Positions 18,474 to 29,050 of a DNA stretch of 64,000 nt are shown in pieces. Source of the DNA: Limnohabitans sp. 2KL-51 (lineage in GTDB: Bacteria; Pseudomonadota; Gammaproteobacteria; Burkholderiales; Burkholderiaceae_C); NCBI RefSeq assembly GCF_003063645.1, contig NZ_NESJ01000014.1, positions 62,001-126,000 on the forward strand, read 5' to 3'. The position numbers and the translations under genes were made by a program. The notes beneath the pieces are model-generated. The model worked only from the letters and a program-made list of their open reading frames with translations. It did no database searches and had not been told where the DNA came from. The first letter of the stretch is position 1. Every line of letters starts with the position of its first letter.

Positions 18474-19978
18474 TCAGTCGTCATTAAAAAAACTCATTTT
18501 CACACCAGCTCTAAAAGCATTGCGATGGACCTGGACGATTTGTCGATAAAAAACCCCTCGCAATTGATGGTCAACGTACCCCAAACCGCTGGCCTGTAGC
18601 AGGCGCCCCAAAAGGCCAATGCCCTTTTTCAAGAACCTGCGCAGCAACCAGCGAATGTTGAAGCCTGCAGCGCACAGCACCGCACGCAAACTGTCACCTT
18701 TTGATCCCTTGAGGTGGCAAAGGTTCATCCTGTGGTCCGCTTTCAAGTGGCCGATGATTGGCTCAATCGCTTGTCTTCGTTGGAGTGACTTCTTTTCTTC
18801 GTCGGTCAGGCTCTTGAACTTACCGCGGTGCTTGATGTTTACTCCTGCGTTGTCCTTGTCCAAGCCTCGATAGCCCAGGTCAACGTATGCGGATTCGGGC
18901 TTTATGTCTGCGGCTTGTATCAGGATACCCTCTTGCTCCACTTGTTCGTTTAGCGCGTGCCCGTCATACAGATTTCCGGGTAATGCCTTGGGGCCTACGA
19001 CCAAGGAGCCTATGAGAGTGTTTACAGTTCCCACCTTCAAACCAAGCTTGTAGGGGTTGCGGCTCATTCCCTTGCTGATGCACGCCACCTAAGGTGCGTG
19101 CCAGCTGTAAAGCTTGGCTTGTTTGTTTTGCGCCTTTTTACTGCGCGATTGGGTGATTAGCTCTTTGGCTTTGCCAATGCTATGGCCCAAAGCTTCTTAC
19201 CCGGCTTGGCTCAGAGGGCTCATCTTGCGCGTGATTTCGCGGTGCAAGCGGCCCAGTATGGTGATTTGGCGTTTGATCTTATGGCGCATGTGCCAGGACT
19301 TGCGTGCATGGGCGAAATGCCTCGCCTTGTAGCCCAGCAGTTGGCCTTATTTGGCGTGAGTTTGCTTGAGCTCGATGACCTCGGCCTTGGCCGCTTCGAC
19401 CAGTGTCAAGCGAACGGTCTTCACCAGCTTGCTGTCGGTAGGGTGAGCGATGGCTTTATCTTGCACGGTGGAGTCAACAACGAATTGGCAGAGCTCTTTA
19501 TTGGCGATCAGCTTCGAGGTAACGGCCACTTCAATGGTGCGAGCCAAGAGTTCTTAAACACCTTCTTCGCCCAGCTTTTTGCGGAGCTTGAGCAGTTGTA
19601 TGGATTCGCAAGGCCAGCGGTGCTCAAAGTACTCATTGCCAAAAAAGTATTGCCAAGTGTGTCTCTCTCCCAAGCGTGGATGAGGTCTTCGCCGCTTTCG
19701 TTGAAGGCATATTTGAGGTATAGGAACTAGACCATTAGGCGGGTGGGCAAGCGGGGACGGCCGTCCTTGGAGACGCCAGCATCGGCAATAACCTCGGTTG
19801 TGTCAAACACGTCCCAGTCTCCGATCTTGTTGACTACGCTAACCTAACGGGCAAAGAGGTGGGCCAATGAGGCCTCGATTTGTTGCCAAGGCCTCCGGTT
19901 GTACATAAAAGCCAGGGGATGACGCAGATCGATCGTTTGATCGAGGCGGTTGCGAAAGAAATCGCTGGAGATAGACAT
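18474..19978 (-). pseudogene. Decayed IS5/IS1182-like DDE transposase gene
   Basis: The minus strand reads as a transposase broken by at least one frameshift and several in-frame stops. The amino-terminal part (19844-19978) contains D-Q-T-I-D-L-R-H-P-L-A and P-W-Q-Q-I-E-A-S-L-A, a typical IS5-type start. A middle piece lies at 19347-19547. The carboxyl-terminal 200 residues (18474-19088) contain V-D-L-G-Y-R-G, followed by R-R-Q-A-I-E-P-I-I-G-H-L-K-A-D-H-R-M and K-G-S-K-G-D, the distal part of the DDE catalytic core. Total coding length would have been about 500 codons. I did not find convincing terminal inverted repeats. The relic lies between the two divergent biosynthetic arms, so its insertion probably altered the original shared promoter region. 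Confidence 0.85.
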
Positions 19979-20383
19979 AAGGGCTTCAAGAACACCCAGG
20001 TAACGGGCTCCATTGAATATCAATGCGAGAGTTTTCAACGTTGGGAATGATCCTGAAAGCTAGCATTCATGCGGGTTTAAGGGGGCTTTTAGGGATGACA
20101 GCTTAAACTGCCATCCGACTGTCCTTCGTCTGGAATTCTCGTCAGCATAAGAGTCTTGCAGATCAAGGAACTCAAAATTCTGTCACACGTGTTAAATGAA
20201 AAAGGTGATAATGATTTGAAAATAAACTTAAAATTTCGGCAACAAAAATTAGAGTTGTGCAACGCAGAAATCTAGTAAGCGAAATTTTCATTCCCGGAAT
20301 AATTAAATAACCATTCTGCACTGAGGGTTTTGTGACATCTATGAAACTTTGATCAATAGATCACATATCTAAGAAATTGCACC
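19979..20383. other. Intergenic region upstream of the plus-strand biosynthetic operon
   Basis: About 400 bases with no convincing gene. The first part (to about 20110) is GC-richer and probably still transposon-derived. The remainder is AT-rich and should carry the promoter of the PKS gene. A perfect inverted repeat at 20350-20363 is listed separately. I see no clear ribosome binding site directly before the ATG at 20384. Confidence 0.5.
20350..20363. promoter_or_regulatory. Inverted repeat TGATC-N4-GATCA, candidate operator
   Basis: A perfect 5-bp inverted repeat separated by AATA, placed 21 to 34 bases before the start codon of the FAAL-PKS gene. Its position in the likely promoter or leader makes it a candidate binding site for a dimeric regulator. 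No cluster-encoded regulator is visible in the window. Confidence 0.3.
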
Positions 20384-23300
20384 ATGAAAATTAATTCTTT
20401 TCCATACAAGACACTTGCGGATGCATTTCTTGAACAGTCTTCACCTGACAAAGGCATCACCATAGTTAACTCAAGTAACAGTGACTTATTTATAAATTAT
20501 GATGAATTAAAAGAATTAGCGCTCAATTGGCTAGCTTATTTGCAAACAAAGGGTATTAAATCTGATGATAAGTTAATTTTAGTTACTGACGATCTAACCA
20601 TTGCCACTTCAGTTTTTTGGGCGTGCATTATTGGAAAAATAATTGTAGTACCTGTTGCCATACCCACAAATTCAGAGGGTGAAAAAAAGATAAAGAACAT
20701 CCATGAATTATTAGGCGACCCATGGTGTTTGTCGGATGTAAATTTGCATGATATTATTTTTCCAACTAAATCATTGGTTATGGAAAAAAAAGATTCAACT
20801 ATCGAAATCGAATCTTTTAAAAGAATTTTGAATGTAGCAGATTATTTGGAATCTAAACATGATAATTGCCCATTGTTACCCAACAACTGGAGTCATGATG
20901 ACATTGTTATGCTGCAATTTTCTTCTGGATCTACTGGTACTCCCAAGGGAGTCATGCTCACCAACAGCAATCTGTTGACCAATACATTTGCATTCGTATC
21001 GGGCATGAAAATTGATTCTCACCAAGATACCATACTGAGCTGGATGCCGCTAACACATGATTTTGGAATTATATTCTGTCACATCTTACCTGTTATTTAT
21101 CGAATTTCGCACGTACTGATTCCAACAAAATTGTTTGTGCGCAATCCATTAATTTGGATGCAAAAAATATCTGATACCAAAGCTACCATCACTGCTGGAC
21201 CTGATTATTCTTATCGATACTTTTTGAAACGTTATAAGACCAATGCAAATTATAATTGGGATCTCTCCAAGCTGCGAATCATTGCAAATGGTGCCGAGCC
21301 TATATCTTGTGAATTGGTAAGGCAATTTCTAAAAAAGTTGGAACCTTTTGGCCTTGTTCCAAATTCTATGCTTCCTGGTTATGGACTGGCAGAAGGCACA
21401 CTGACAGCAACGATGGTTCCTACGGACGAGGGTCTTCAAAGTATCAGGGTTGAAAGGCTTTCGCTGACTCCTGGCATGCGCATCAAGCTGACTGAAAGCA
21501 CTGTTGATGGCGTCGAATTATGCGACTTAGGCTTTCCAGCTTTGTCGGTGGAATTGCGTATAACCGATAACGATGGTGCAGTGTTGTCAGAAGAATGGGT
21601 AGGTAACATTGAAATTGCAGGTCCTAGCATCACCCAAGGCTATTTCAATGCTGTGGACGCAACCCGTGCTGCAATCTCCCCTGAGGGTTGGCTTGATACT
21701 GGGGATTTAGGATTTATCAAAGACGGTCGTTTGTTTGTGACTGGGCGGAAAAAGGATATTATAATAATAAATGGAATAAATTACTATCCTCAAGATATCG
21801 AACGTATAGTATCTGGAATTGATGGGATTGAGCAAAATATGGTTGCTGCTTGTGCAGTAACCATCCCCGGTGAAAATCGAGAGGGCTTGGCATTATTTGT
21901 TCGCTCACGGCGAGGAGTTCACTCTTTTTTGGAATTGGTTGAGACTCTTGAAGACCACATTGTGTCTAATATGGGCATGCCACTGGATTATTGCTTGGAG
22001 GTCTCACAGATCCCGAAAACAACCAGTGGAAAAGTACAACGCTTTTTACTTGCTCAACAGTTTTCCATGGGCGAATTTGACGAACAGATTCTGGAACAAC
22101 AAACAGTGCGTCAAACAAATAGCAAAATTCCAGTGACACCGTTGTTAACGGATACCAATTTAATTCAACCTACATTGGTGCGTGAGATTGCACGATTTTT
22201 TCCTAATGAAAACTGGTCAGACATCAGCCGTTTTGAGATTTCTTGGCTAGATCTTGGCTTTACATCACTGATGCTTGTTGAGTTGGTTCGAAGAATTAAT
22301 CGAGCACTGAATGTTAATTTGCAGATTTCAGTGCTATTTGATTTCCCCAATATCAATCAACTTGCAACTCATCTCACTCAACAAATTCTTCCTAAGATTT
22401 CCGAAAAACAGAACACTCCAAGAATAGGGTCAGATGTTGCAATTATAGGCATGGCAGTTAGATTACCTGGAAAAATTGGTACTCTCGAAGATTTTTGGAA
22501 ATTATTAGTCAATGAACATGATGCCACAACATTTCTCCCCGAGTACAGGCGTTCTGAAATTTTCACAAACTCAACAGCTAATCTCAGGGGTGGTTATCTA
22601 AGCGGTGATGAGCAGTTTGATTGCAGATTTTTTAATCTGACACCTGTCGAAGCAGAGGCCATGGATCCCCGGCAAAGATTATTGTTGACAATGAGTTGGG
22701 AAGCATTTGAGCATGCTGGCATTGATCCCGCTAGTCTACGGGGCACTTCTGTGGGTGTTTATACAGGAATCAGTGGTACGGATTCTTTGATAAAGAAATC
22801 TAATGCTGGTCAATCGGGTGCTCTAGGACCCTATTCACTGACTGGTTCTGCGATCAGTATTGCATCCGGACGGTTGTCATATATTTTTGGACTCGAGGGT
22901 CCTAACCTCACTGTCGACACCGCTTGCTCTTCGTCTTTGGCTGCTGTGCACATGGCAGTCAAATCATTGCGAAGTGGAGATTGTGAGCTGGCCTTGGCTA
23001 CTTCGGTCAACCTTATTTTAAATAACGAAGTTCAATCGGGTTTAATACAGATGGGGGCATTATCACCAGATGGCCATTGCAAGGCCTTTGATGCTTCTGC
23101 TGATGGTTATGCTCGAGGAGAAGGGGGCGGAGCAGTAGTTTTGAAGTCATTGGACAAAGCATTGGCTGACGGTGACAGAGTGCTGGCCGTGATCAAAGGA
23201 ACTGGTTTAAACCATGACGGCGCTTCCAACGGACTGACAGCTCCCAGTGGAGTGTCCCAGCAGAAAGTTGTTCGCCAAGCTCTGGCTGATGCTCAAATTT

Positions 23301-26300
23301 TACCAAGAGCAGTTGACTATGTTGAGGCCCATGGAACTGGTACCTCGCTGGGTGATCCCATAGAGGTGATGGCTCTTGCTGCTGTTCACTCTGACCGAAA
23401 GCTGACTGACGTGCCATTGTGGCTTGGTTCGGTTAAAAGTAATGTGGCACATCTAGAAGCCGCTGCTGGCATGGCTTCGTTGGCCAAGTTGATTTTGGCA
23501 ATGGAACATGGTGTTATTCCAGCATCTTTGCACGTGAAAAGTCTCAATCCCATGGTGCCGTGGGATTCAATTCCAGTGAAAGTAAGTGATGGATGTATAC
23601 CCTGGCCGCAAAAACAATCTGATGAAAAGAGAGTTGCGGGTCTGAGTTCATTCGGGATGAGTGGCACAAACGTGCATCTGATTTTAGAGCAATCTTCTCC
23701 ATCATATGCCAATTACAATTTAGAAGCTGGCGAGCAGGATAAAGCCGATTCACGTTTACTTTTGCTGTCTGCACGAAGTGACAAAGCTCTGAAAGAACTG
23801 ATTTATGAATATCGTCATGTACTGGCAACAAAACCAGAAAATTTAAACGATTTGTGCATGACTGCAGCACGCGGCAGGTCAGTTTTTACAAACCGAGCAG
23901 GCTTTTCTGCATGCAACCCATCAGCAATGCTGCAAGCATTGACCCGACCGATTGAGCATGCGGGCCAGAAACCTGCATCACCACGCAAGCTTGCATTTGT
24001 CTTTCCCGGACAAGGCTCACAAATTCCGGGTATGGGCAAAGTTCTCTTTGACAGAGAACCTATTTTTAAAGAATGTATTTTACGAGCCGAAAAGTGCTTG
24101 GTAAACCACTTGCCATTGCCACTGACACAATTGATGTTTTCTGCATCAGTTGAAGAGCAGGCACAAACCCGATACACGCAGGTTCTGGTAGTGGCATTTG
24201 GTTTGGCGATGGCTGAGTTGTTGAAATCATGGGGAATCAAACCAGATGCTGTGATGGGTCATTCTATTGGTGAGATTACCGCAGCAACAGTTGCTGGAGT
24301 TTTTACCTTCGAGTCGGCTTTGGAGTTTGCTGCCCAACGTGGCGCTCTCATGCAAATTCTTGCAGACGGTTCAATGTTATCCATAGCAGCCAGCATACAT
24401 GAAGCACAAAAATTAATCGATCTAATGGAAGGTAAGCTGACTATTGCAGCAATTAATGGTCCTGCATCACTGACCCTTGCGGGTGAACCAGATGTTATTG
24501 GGCTTGCTTTAGTTCAGTGTAAAGAAATGGGTATTCGGGCAACTCAACTTGATGTGACCCGTGCATTCCATTCTCATATGATGGATCCGATTCTTAACTC
24601 ACTTGAAAACAGTTTAAATAGCTTAAACAATTTAGAACAGAATGAAATCCCTCTTTACTCAACAGTGACTGGGGCACTGGTAAGTACTCATGAGATGGAT
24701 CAAAGCACCTATTGGTCAAGACATGCTCGAGAACCCGTGTTATTTGGTAAAGCGCTACAAAATTTATGCTCAGATTTAGATCCGATCATTTTTGAGTTAG
24801 GCGCTAAAACTGTCCTGGCACCTATCGGACTATCGAACCAACCAGACAATATCTGGCTACCGTGTTCAGGTTCTGCAGACCCTCTTTCAACCTTGGACGC
24901 AGCATTGGGTAAAGCTTTCGAGATGGGTGTTAATCTTAATTTGCATTCTATTTTTTCAGTCCGTCAAGGAAAGCGCGGTACCGCTCCCTTTTATCCGTTT
25001 CAAGGTTCCATGCCGATGATATCTGATTCAAATTTATCCGAGGTTAATTCCTTAATATCAACTGATAATTCCAAATTGCAAAATTCAGATTCAAATCTGG
25101 TCACATCCAATTTTCAAAATATGAATAATACTCAAAATATAAAAAATGATTTAATTGCTTTGATTTCTCAGATATCTGGGTTGCAAGCCAGTGAACTAGA
25201 GCCAGATACCAATTGGTTTGCGTTAGGCATGGATTCACTTCTCATCCTGCAACTGCAAATGGCAGTTTGCCGTGAGTTCAAAGTCGACCTCAAACTGAAC
25301 GAAGTTTTTCAAGATGGTAAAACATTGAATGAGCTGCTGATTTTGATTCATTCTTTGTTACCCAAGTTGCCCCTAACATCTTCTGCAGCATCAACTTCCA
25401 ATTCCATCCAGTCCATTGGCGTAGCGCCAAATACGTTGAAAATATCTAATGCCAACAATCATTCTCTCGTAGCACCCGTCGGTTCAGGTCTCGAAGAACT
25501 ACTCACACAACAAGTTCAAGCCATGAGCCAGTTGTTCCGCCAACAATTGGAAATGATGAGCGGCGATATCAGTCATAGCTTCACTGAGAAACTGCAGTTA
25601 GATTCAGCAAATTCCGTTATCAAAGCACAGGTCGAAGTCATGGCTCCACCTTCAAATGAAATAAAAGGATTATATAAAAAAATCAAGACCCAAAAGGAAG
25701 ATTGGTCTAATGAAAAAAAGAGTCATGCTTCAAGACTTGCAACTGAATTTAATAAAAAGACCACAAGTTCAAAAGAGCATACTCAAAATTTCCGAAGTGT
25801 TTATGCCAATCCAAGGTCTGTCATTGGATTCCGTCCAGAATGGAAAGAATTGACATATCCATTGCATGTTGAGCGTGCGTCGGGAGCCTATATTTGGGAT
25901 ATCGATGGGCATCGCTATGTTGATATCACCATGGGATTTGGAGTATCACTGTTTGGACATAATGTTTCATTTGTCAACGACGCCATTACATCAGAAATGG
26001 CTCTTGGAGCACCCTTAGGGCCGCAGACTCCAAAGGCGGCCAGAGTTGCCCAGATGATCGGTGAAATGACGGGGGTCGAACGGGTTGCTTTCTTCTCCAC
26101 AGGTTCTGAAGCGACTATGGTTGCAACAAGATTGGCGCGATCAGTGACAGGTCGAAGCAAAATTGTCATATTCACCAACTCTTACCATGGAACCTTTGAC
26201 GGTTTTCTGGCCACTGGCTGGATGCTGAATGGAAAAGCTACCAGTCTTCCCGTTGCTGAGGGAACTCCGCAGCAAATGATTGATGACACCATTGTGTTGC

Positions 26301-27052
26301 GTTACGGAGATGCCACGGCTCTGGACTACATACGAACCCACGCCAGTGAATTGGCTGCGGTCTTTGTTGAGCCCGTTCAAAGCAGGGATCCTAAGGTTCA
26401 ACCTCGTGAATTTCTCAAGGCATTGCGAAAAATAACTGAAGAAAATGCATGTGCTTTGGTTTTTGATGAAATCATCATGGGATTCAGATTACACCCCCGA
26501 GGTGCACAACATCATTTTGGTGTGATAGCCGACATAGTGACTTATGGAAAAGTTCTTGCCGGTGGACTCCCTATAGGTGTAGTTGCGGGCAAGCGTAAAT
26601 TTTTGGATGCAGTGGATGGAGGTGAATGGCAATTTGGAAACGACAGCACTCCAGCTTCAAGGACGGCTTTTGTTGCCGGTACATTCAACAATCACCCTCT
26701 TACCATGGCAGCCGCTGAAGCAGTTCTGCTGCATCTAAAAGAGCAGGGACCCAGTTTGCAAGAAACTTTGAATGCACGTACTCTGGGTATGGTGAATAGA
26801 CTGAATGCTTTATTCCAGTCTGAGAACGTTCCAATCAGTGTGAGTCACTTTGGTTCATTATTCAGATTTGATTTCTCCCAGGAAACAGAAATTCTTAATT
26901 ATCACTTACTCAATAAAGGGGTATTTGTATGGGAAGGACGTAATTGCTTTTTATCGACTGCACATTCAGAGGCTGATATTGACTTTATTGTGGAGGCCGT
27001 TCGTTCTAGCATTTTAGAAATGAAGTCTGACCGTTGGATTTTGCAAAGTTAG
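20384..27052 (+). CDS. Hybrid FAAL-ACP-KS-AT-ACP-aminotransferase (beta-amino fatty acid synthase)
   Basis: Protein of 2,222 residues. The fatty acyl-AMP ligase domain (about 1-590, SSGSTGTPKG near 180) activates a fatty acid. ACP1 has S628. The ketosynthase (about 684-1100) has nucleophile C848 in T-A-C-S-S-S, E-A-H-G-T-G-T, and K-S-N-V-A-H where Gly usually precedes the His. The acyltransferase has GHSIG with S1294 and R-A-F-H-S, indicating malonyl-CoA. ACP2 has S1618. A linker with a glutamine-rich helix (about 1705-1730) precedes a class III, glutamate-1-semialdehyde-type aminotransferase domain (about 1800-2215) with PLP lysine K2056 in T-Y-G-K-V-L-A-G-G. There are no KR, DH or ER domains, so the beta-keto acyl chain would be transaminated to a 3-amino acyl chain, as in mycosubtilin MycA. 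Unlike MycA, the protein stops after this domain. It is the first gene of the plus-strand operon. Confidence 0.93.
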   Translation: MKINSFPYKTLADAFLEQSSPDKGITIVNSSNSDLFINYDELKELALNWLAYLQTKGIKSDDKLILVTDDLTIATSVFWACIIGKIIVVPVAIPTNSEGEKKIKNIHELLGDPWCLSDVNLHDIIFPTKSLVMEKKDSTIEIESFKRILNVADYLESKHDNCPLLPNNWSHDDIVMLQFSSGSTGTPKGVMLTNSNLLTNTFAFVSGMKIDSHQDTILSWMPLTHDFGIIFCHILPVIYRISHVLIPTKLFVRNPLIWMQKISDTKATITAGPDYSYRYFLKRYKTNANYNWDLSKLRIIANGAEPISCELVRQFLKKLEPFGLVPNSMLPGYGLAEGTLTATMVPTDEGLQSIRVERLSLTPGMRIKLTESTVDGVELCDLGFPALSVELRITDNDGAVLSEEWVGNIEIAGPSITQGYFNAVDATRAAISPEGWLDTGDLGFIKDGRLFVTGRKKDIIIINGINYYPQDIERIVSGIDGIEQNMVAACAVTIPGENREGLALFVRSRRGVHSFLELVETLEDHIVSNMGMPLDYCLEVSQIPKTTSGKVQRFLLAQQFSMGEFDEQILEQQTVRQTNSKIPVTPLLTDTNLIQPTLVREIARFFPNENWSDISRFEISWLDLGFTSLMLVELVRRINRALNVNLQISVLFDFPNINQLATHLTQQILPKISEKQNTPRIGSDVAIIGMAVRLPGKIGTLEDFWKLLVNEHDATTFLPEYRRSEIFTNSTANLRGGYLSGDEQFDCRFFNLTPVEAEAMDPRQRLLLTMSWEAFEHAGIDPASLRGTSVGVYTGISGTDSLIKKSNAGQSGALGPYSLTGSAISIASGRLSYIFGLEGPNLTVDTACSSSLAAVHMAVKSLRSGDCELALATSVNLILNNEVQSGLIQMGALSPDGHCKAFDASADGYARGEGGGAVVLKSLDKALADGDRVLAVIKGTGLNHDGASNGLTAPSGVSQQKVVRQALADAQILPRAVDYVEAHGTGTSLGDPIEVMALAAVHSDRKLTDVPLWLGSVKSNVAHLEAAAGMASLAKLILAMEHGVIPASLHVKSLNPMVPWDSIPVKVSDGCIPWPQKQSDEKRVAGLSSFGMSGTNVHLILEQSSPSYANYNLEAGEQDKADSRLLLLSARSDKALKELIYEYRHVLATKPENLNDLCMTAARGRSVFTNRAGFSACNPSAMLQALTRPIEHAGQKPASPRKLAFVFPGQGSQIPGMGKVLFDREPIFKECILRAEKCLVNHLPLPLTQLMFSASVEEQAQTRYTQVLVVAFGLAMAELLKSWGIKPDAVMGHSIGEITAATVAGVFTFESALEFAAQRGALMQILADGSMLSIAASIHEAQKLIDLMEGKLTIAAINGPASLTLAGEPDVIGLALVQCKEMGIRATQLDVTRAFHSHMMDPILNSLENSLNSLNNLEQNEIPLYSTVTGALVSTHEMDQSTYWSRHAREPVLFGKALQNLCSDLDPIIFELGAKTVLAPIGLSNQPDNIWLPCSGSADPLSTLDAALGKAFEMGVNLNLHSIFSVRQGKRGTAPFYPFQGSMPMISDSNLSEVNSLISTDNSKLQNSDSNLVTSNFQNMNNTQNIKNDLIALISQISGLQASELEPDTNWFALGMDSLLILQLQMAVCREFKVDLKLNEVFQDGKTLNELLILIHSLLPKLPLTSSAASTSNSIQSIGVAPNTLKISNANNHSLVAPVGSGLEELLTQQVQAMSQLFRQQLEMMSGDISHSFTEKLQLDSANSVIKAQVEVMAPPSNEIKGLYKKIKTQKEDWSNEKKSHASRLATEFNKKTTSSKEHTQNFRSVYANPRSVIGFRPEWKELTYPLHVERASGAYIWDIDGHRYVDITMGFGVSLFGHNVSFVNDAITSEMALGAPLGPQTPKAARVAQMIGEMTGVERVAFFSTGSEATMVATRLARSVTGRSKIVIFTNSYHGTFDGFLATGWMLNGKATSLPVAEGTPQQMIDDTIVLRYGDATALDYIRTHASELAAVFVEPVQSRDPKVQPREFLKALRKITEENACALVFDEIIMGFRLHPRGAQHHFGVIADIVTYGKVLAGGLPIGVVAGKRKFLDAVDGGEWQFGNDSTPASRTAFVAGTFNNHPLTMAAAEAVLLHLKEQGPSLQETLNARTLGMVNRLNALFQSENVPISVSHFGSLFRFDFSQETEILNYHLLNKGVFVWEGRNCFLSTAHSEADIDFIVEAVRSSILEMKSDRWILQS

Positions 27053-27054
27053 GA
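27051..27054 (+). promoter_or_regulatory. Ribosome binding site fixing the AsnB-type start
   Basis: AGGA lies 7 bases before the ATG at 27062 and overlaps the stop codon of the PKS gene. It selects the ATG that gives an N-terminal Met-Cys, needed for an N-terminal nucleophile glutaminase, over an in-frame TTG two codons upstream. Confidence 0.6.
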
Positions 27055-27061
27055 ATTGATA

Positions 27062-28984
27062 ATGTGTGGCATCGTTGGAATATTCGGATTTGGTGGGGAT
27101 CTGACTGGACAGCAAAATACATTGGAACTTATGGCTAATTCGCTTCATCATCGTGGGCCAGATGAAAAAGGATCATATTTTTCAGATAATATTGCATTAG
27201 GATTCAGACGCTTATCAATCATTGATATCGCAAACGGACAACAACCTGTTCTCAGCAATGACAGAACGGTCGTTAGCATCTGTAATGGTGAATTATATAA
27301 CCATGATGAACTCAGGCGTGAATTGCAGCAACTGGGACATCAATTTAGCAATCGTTCGGACACTGAACTTATACCGGCGCTTTACCAGTCTTTTGGTGAT
27401 AATTTCGCACGTAAAATCAATGGGCAATTTGCCTTTGCAGTTTATGACTTGAGAAAAAATCGACTTTTATTAGGTCGGGATCATGTGGGTATTGCACCAC
27501 TTTTTTACGCGAATATAAAGAAGGGAATTGTATTTGCTTCAGAAATCAAGGGACTCCTAGAACACCCAGAAGTTCCAAGAAAAGTTAATTTGCGGGGACT
27601 TGATCAAGTTTTTACCTTTCCCGGCACAGTAAGTCCTTGTACACTTTTTCAAGGGGTTGAGAGTCTTAGCGCAGGATCCATTTTGGTGATTGAAAGTGAT
27701 GGTCAAACAAAAAGCCAAACGTATTGGGATCTTGACTATCCTTTGGCTGAAGAACTGGATGAAAGCCGTTCAATTATGGATTGTGTTGACGAACTTGATG
27801 CAGCTTTACGTCAATCAATCAAATATCGCCTTCAAGCAGATGTACCTACAGGAAGTTATATAAGCGGAGGACTTGACAGTTCATTGATCTCCGCGATAGT
27901 TGCTGATTTAACGGGTAACGTTCCAAGGCACAGCTTTTCTATTGCTTTCGATGATCCAAGGATTGATGAAAGAAATCATCAATCGGTTATGGTCAAACTC
28001 CTTAACAGTATTCATCACGAAGTAGTTGTGGGACCTGTTCAGGTTGAAAAACATCTATTGGACATGGTCAAGTTTTCCGAGACACCATTGCGCGAGTCAT
28101 ACAACGCATGTTCTTTGATGCTATCAGAGATGGCCAAACAAAATGGAATTAAAGTCATTCTTACCGGTGAAGGCGCGGATGAACTTTTTGGTGGATATGT
28201 TGGTTACCGCCTTGATGTTCACAGGACTGAAGGACTTAAAGCGGATAAAAAACTTGATTCCATCATGGAAGACCAGATGAGAAAGCATCTTTGGGGAGAT
28301 TGTGATTTTTTCTATGAAAAAGAATACCATGCGTTTTCTGAAAGCAAACGTGCTATTTATTCCATGCATTTGAACAAGGATTTCAAAGATTTTGACTGTC
28401 TTTCTAATTCTCCTGTCAATTTAAATCAGTTACAGGGACGACATCATTTTCATAAGCGCTCTTACCTAGATTTCAAATTGCGTATGGCCGACCATTTGTT
28501 GGCAGATCATGGTGACCGCATGGCATATGCCAATGGTGTTGAAGCTCGATATCCATTTCTAGATACGTCTGTGATTGATGTTGCTCGTAAAATTCATCCT
28601 CGAGTTATGGTAAAGGACGGCCAGGAAAAGTTCATACTAAAAACGTTAGCAAAAAAATATTTGCCCAATTCCATCATTAGCAGACAAAAGTTTAGTTTTG
28701 TTGCGCCAAGCAGCAGTGCATTACTGTTTAAAAATAAACAAAAAATATTGAAATTGCTATCTCCCGAAAGAATTCAAAATGACGGTTTTTTTAATTCCGA
28801 TACAGTAGATCATTTGATCAAAAGGTATGAGAGTAATGATCAAGAAATTAATCAGACTTTTGAAGATGACTGGCTCATGATTATTCTGACATTTAATATT
28901 TTTCTTGATACATTTAACATGAATAAATATGAGAAACCAACTTTGTCTCAAATAAAATTTGAAGTCAAAGAAGAAGGCTGGTAA
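27062..28984 (+). CDS. Glutamine-dependent asparagine synthetase-like amidotransferase
   Basis: Protein of 640 residues. The N-terminal class II glutaminase domain begins M-C-G-I-V-G, so Cys2 becomes the nucleophile after Met removal; H-H-R-G-P-D and N-G-E-L-Y-N-H follow. The C-terminal synthetase domain has the ATP-pyrophosphatase motif Y-I-S-G-G-L-D-S-S near residue 269 and L-T-G-E-G-A-D-E-L-F-G-G-Y. Length and motifs match the AsnB family, which makes Asn from Asp, Gln and ATP; relatives amidate other carboxylates. It starts 9 bases after the PKS stop and is clearly in the operon. It may supply Asn or amidate a carboxylate of the product. The terminal A domain has an Asp-like code, so either idea remains open. 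The C-terminal 60 residues look divergent. Confidence 0.88.
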   Translation: MCGIVGIFGFGGDLTGQQNTLELMANSLHHRGPDEKGSYFSDNIALGFRRLSIIDIANGQQPVLSNDRTVVSICNGELYNHDELRRELQQLGHQFSNRSDTELIPALYQSFGDNFARKINGQFAFAVYDLRKNRLLLGRDHVGIAPLFYANIKKGIVFASEIKGLLEHPEVPRKVNLRGLDQVFTFPGTVSPCTLFQGVESLSAGSILVIESDGQTKSQTYWDLDYPLAEELDESRSIMDCVDELDAALRQSIKYRLQADVPTGSYISGGLDSSLISAIVADLTGNVPRHSFSIAFDDPRIDERNHQSVMVKLLNSIHHEVVVGPVQVEKHLLDMVKFSETPLRESYNACSLMLSEMAKQNGIKVILTGEGADELFGGYVGYRLDVHRTEGLKADKKLDSIMEDQMRKHLWGDCDFFYEKEYHAFSESKRAIYSMHLNKDFKDFDCLSNSPVNLNQLQGRHHFHKRSYLDFKLRMADHLLADHGDRMAYANGVEARYPFLDTSVIDVARKIHPRVMVKDGQEKFILKTLAKKYLPNSIISRQKFSFVAPSSSALLFKNKQKILKLLSPERIQNDGFFNSDTVDHLIKRYESNDQEINQTFEDDWLMIILTFNIFLDTFNMNKYEKPTLSQIKFEVKEEGW

Positions 28985-29050
28985 TTGAGCATTTATTATG
29001 TATATTTTAATAAGCTTAAAAATTCACCCATAATATTAAAGAGGTAAAAT

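Noticed and set aside
18474..19088. The 204-codon transposase frame as an intact gene.
   Set aside because: Its N-terminal half lies upstream in pieces with stops and a frame change, so it is the end of a pseudogene.
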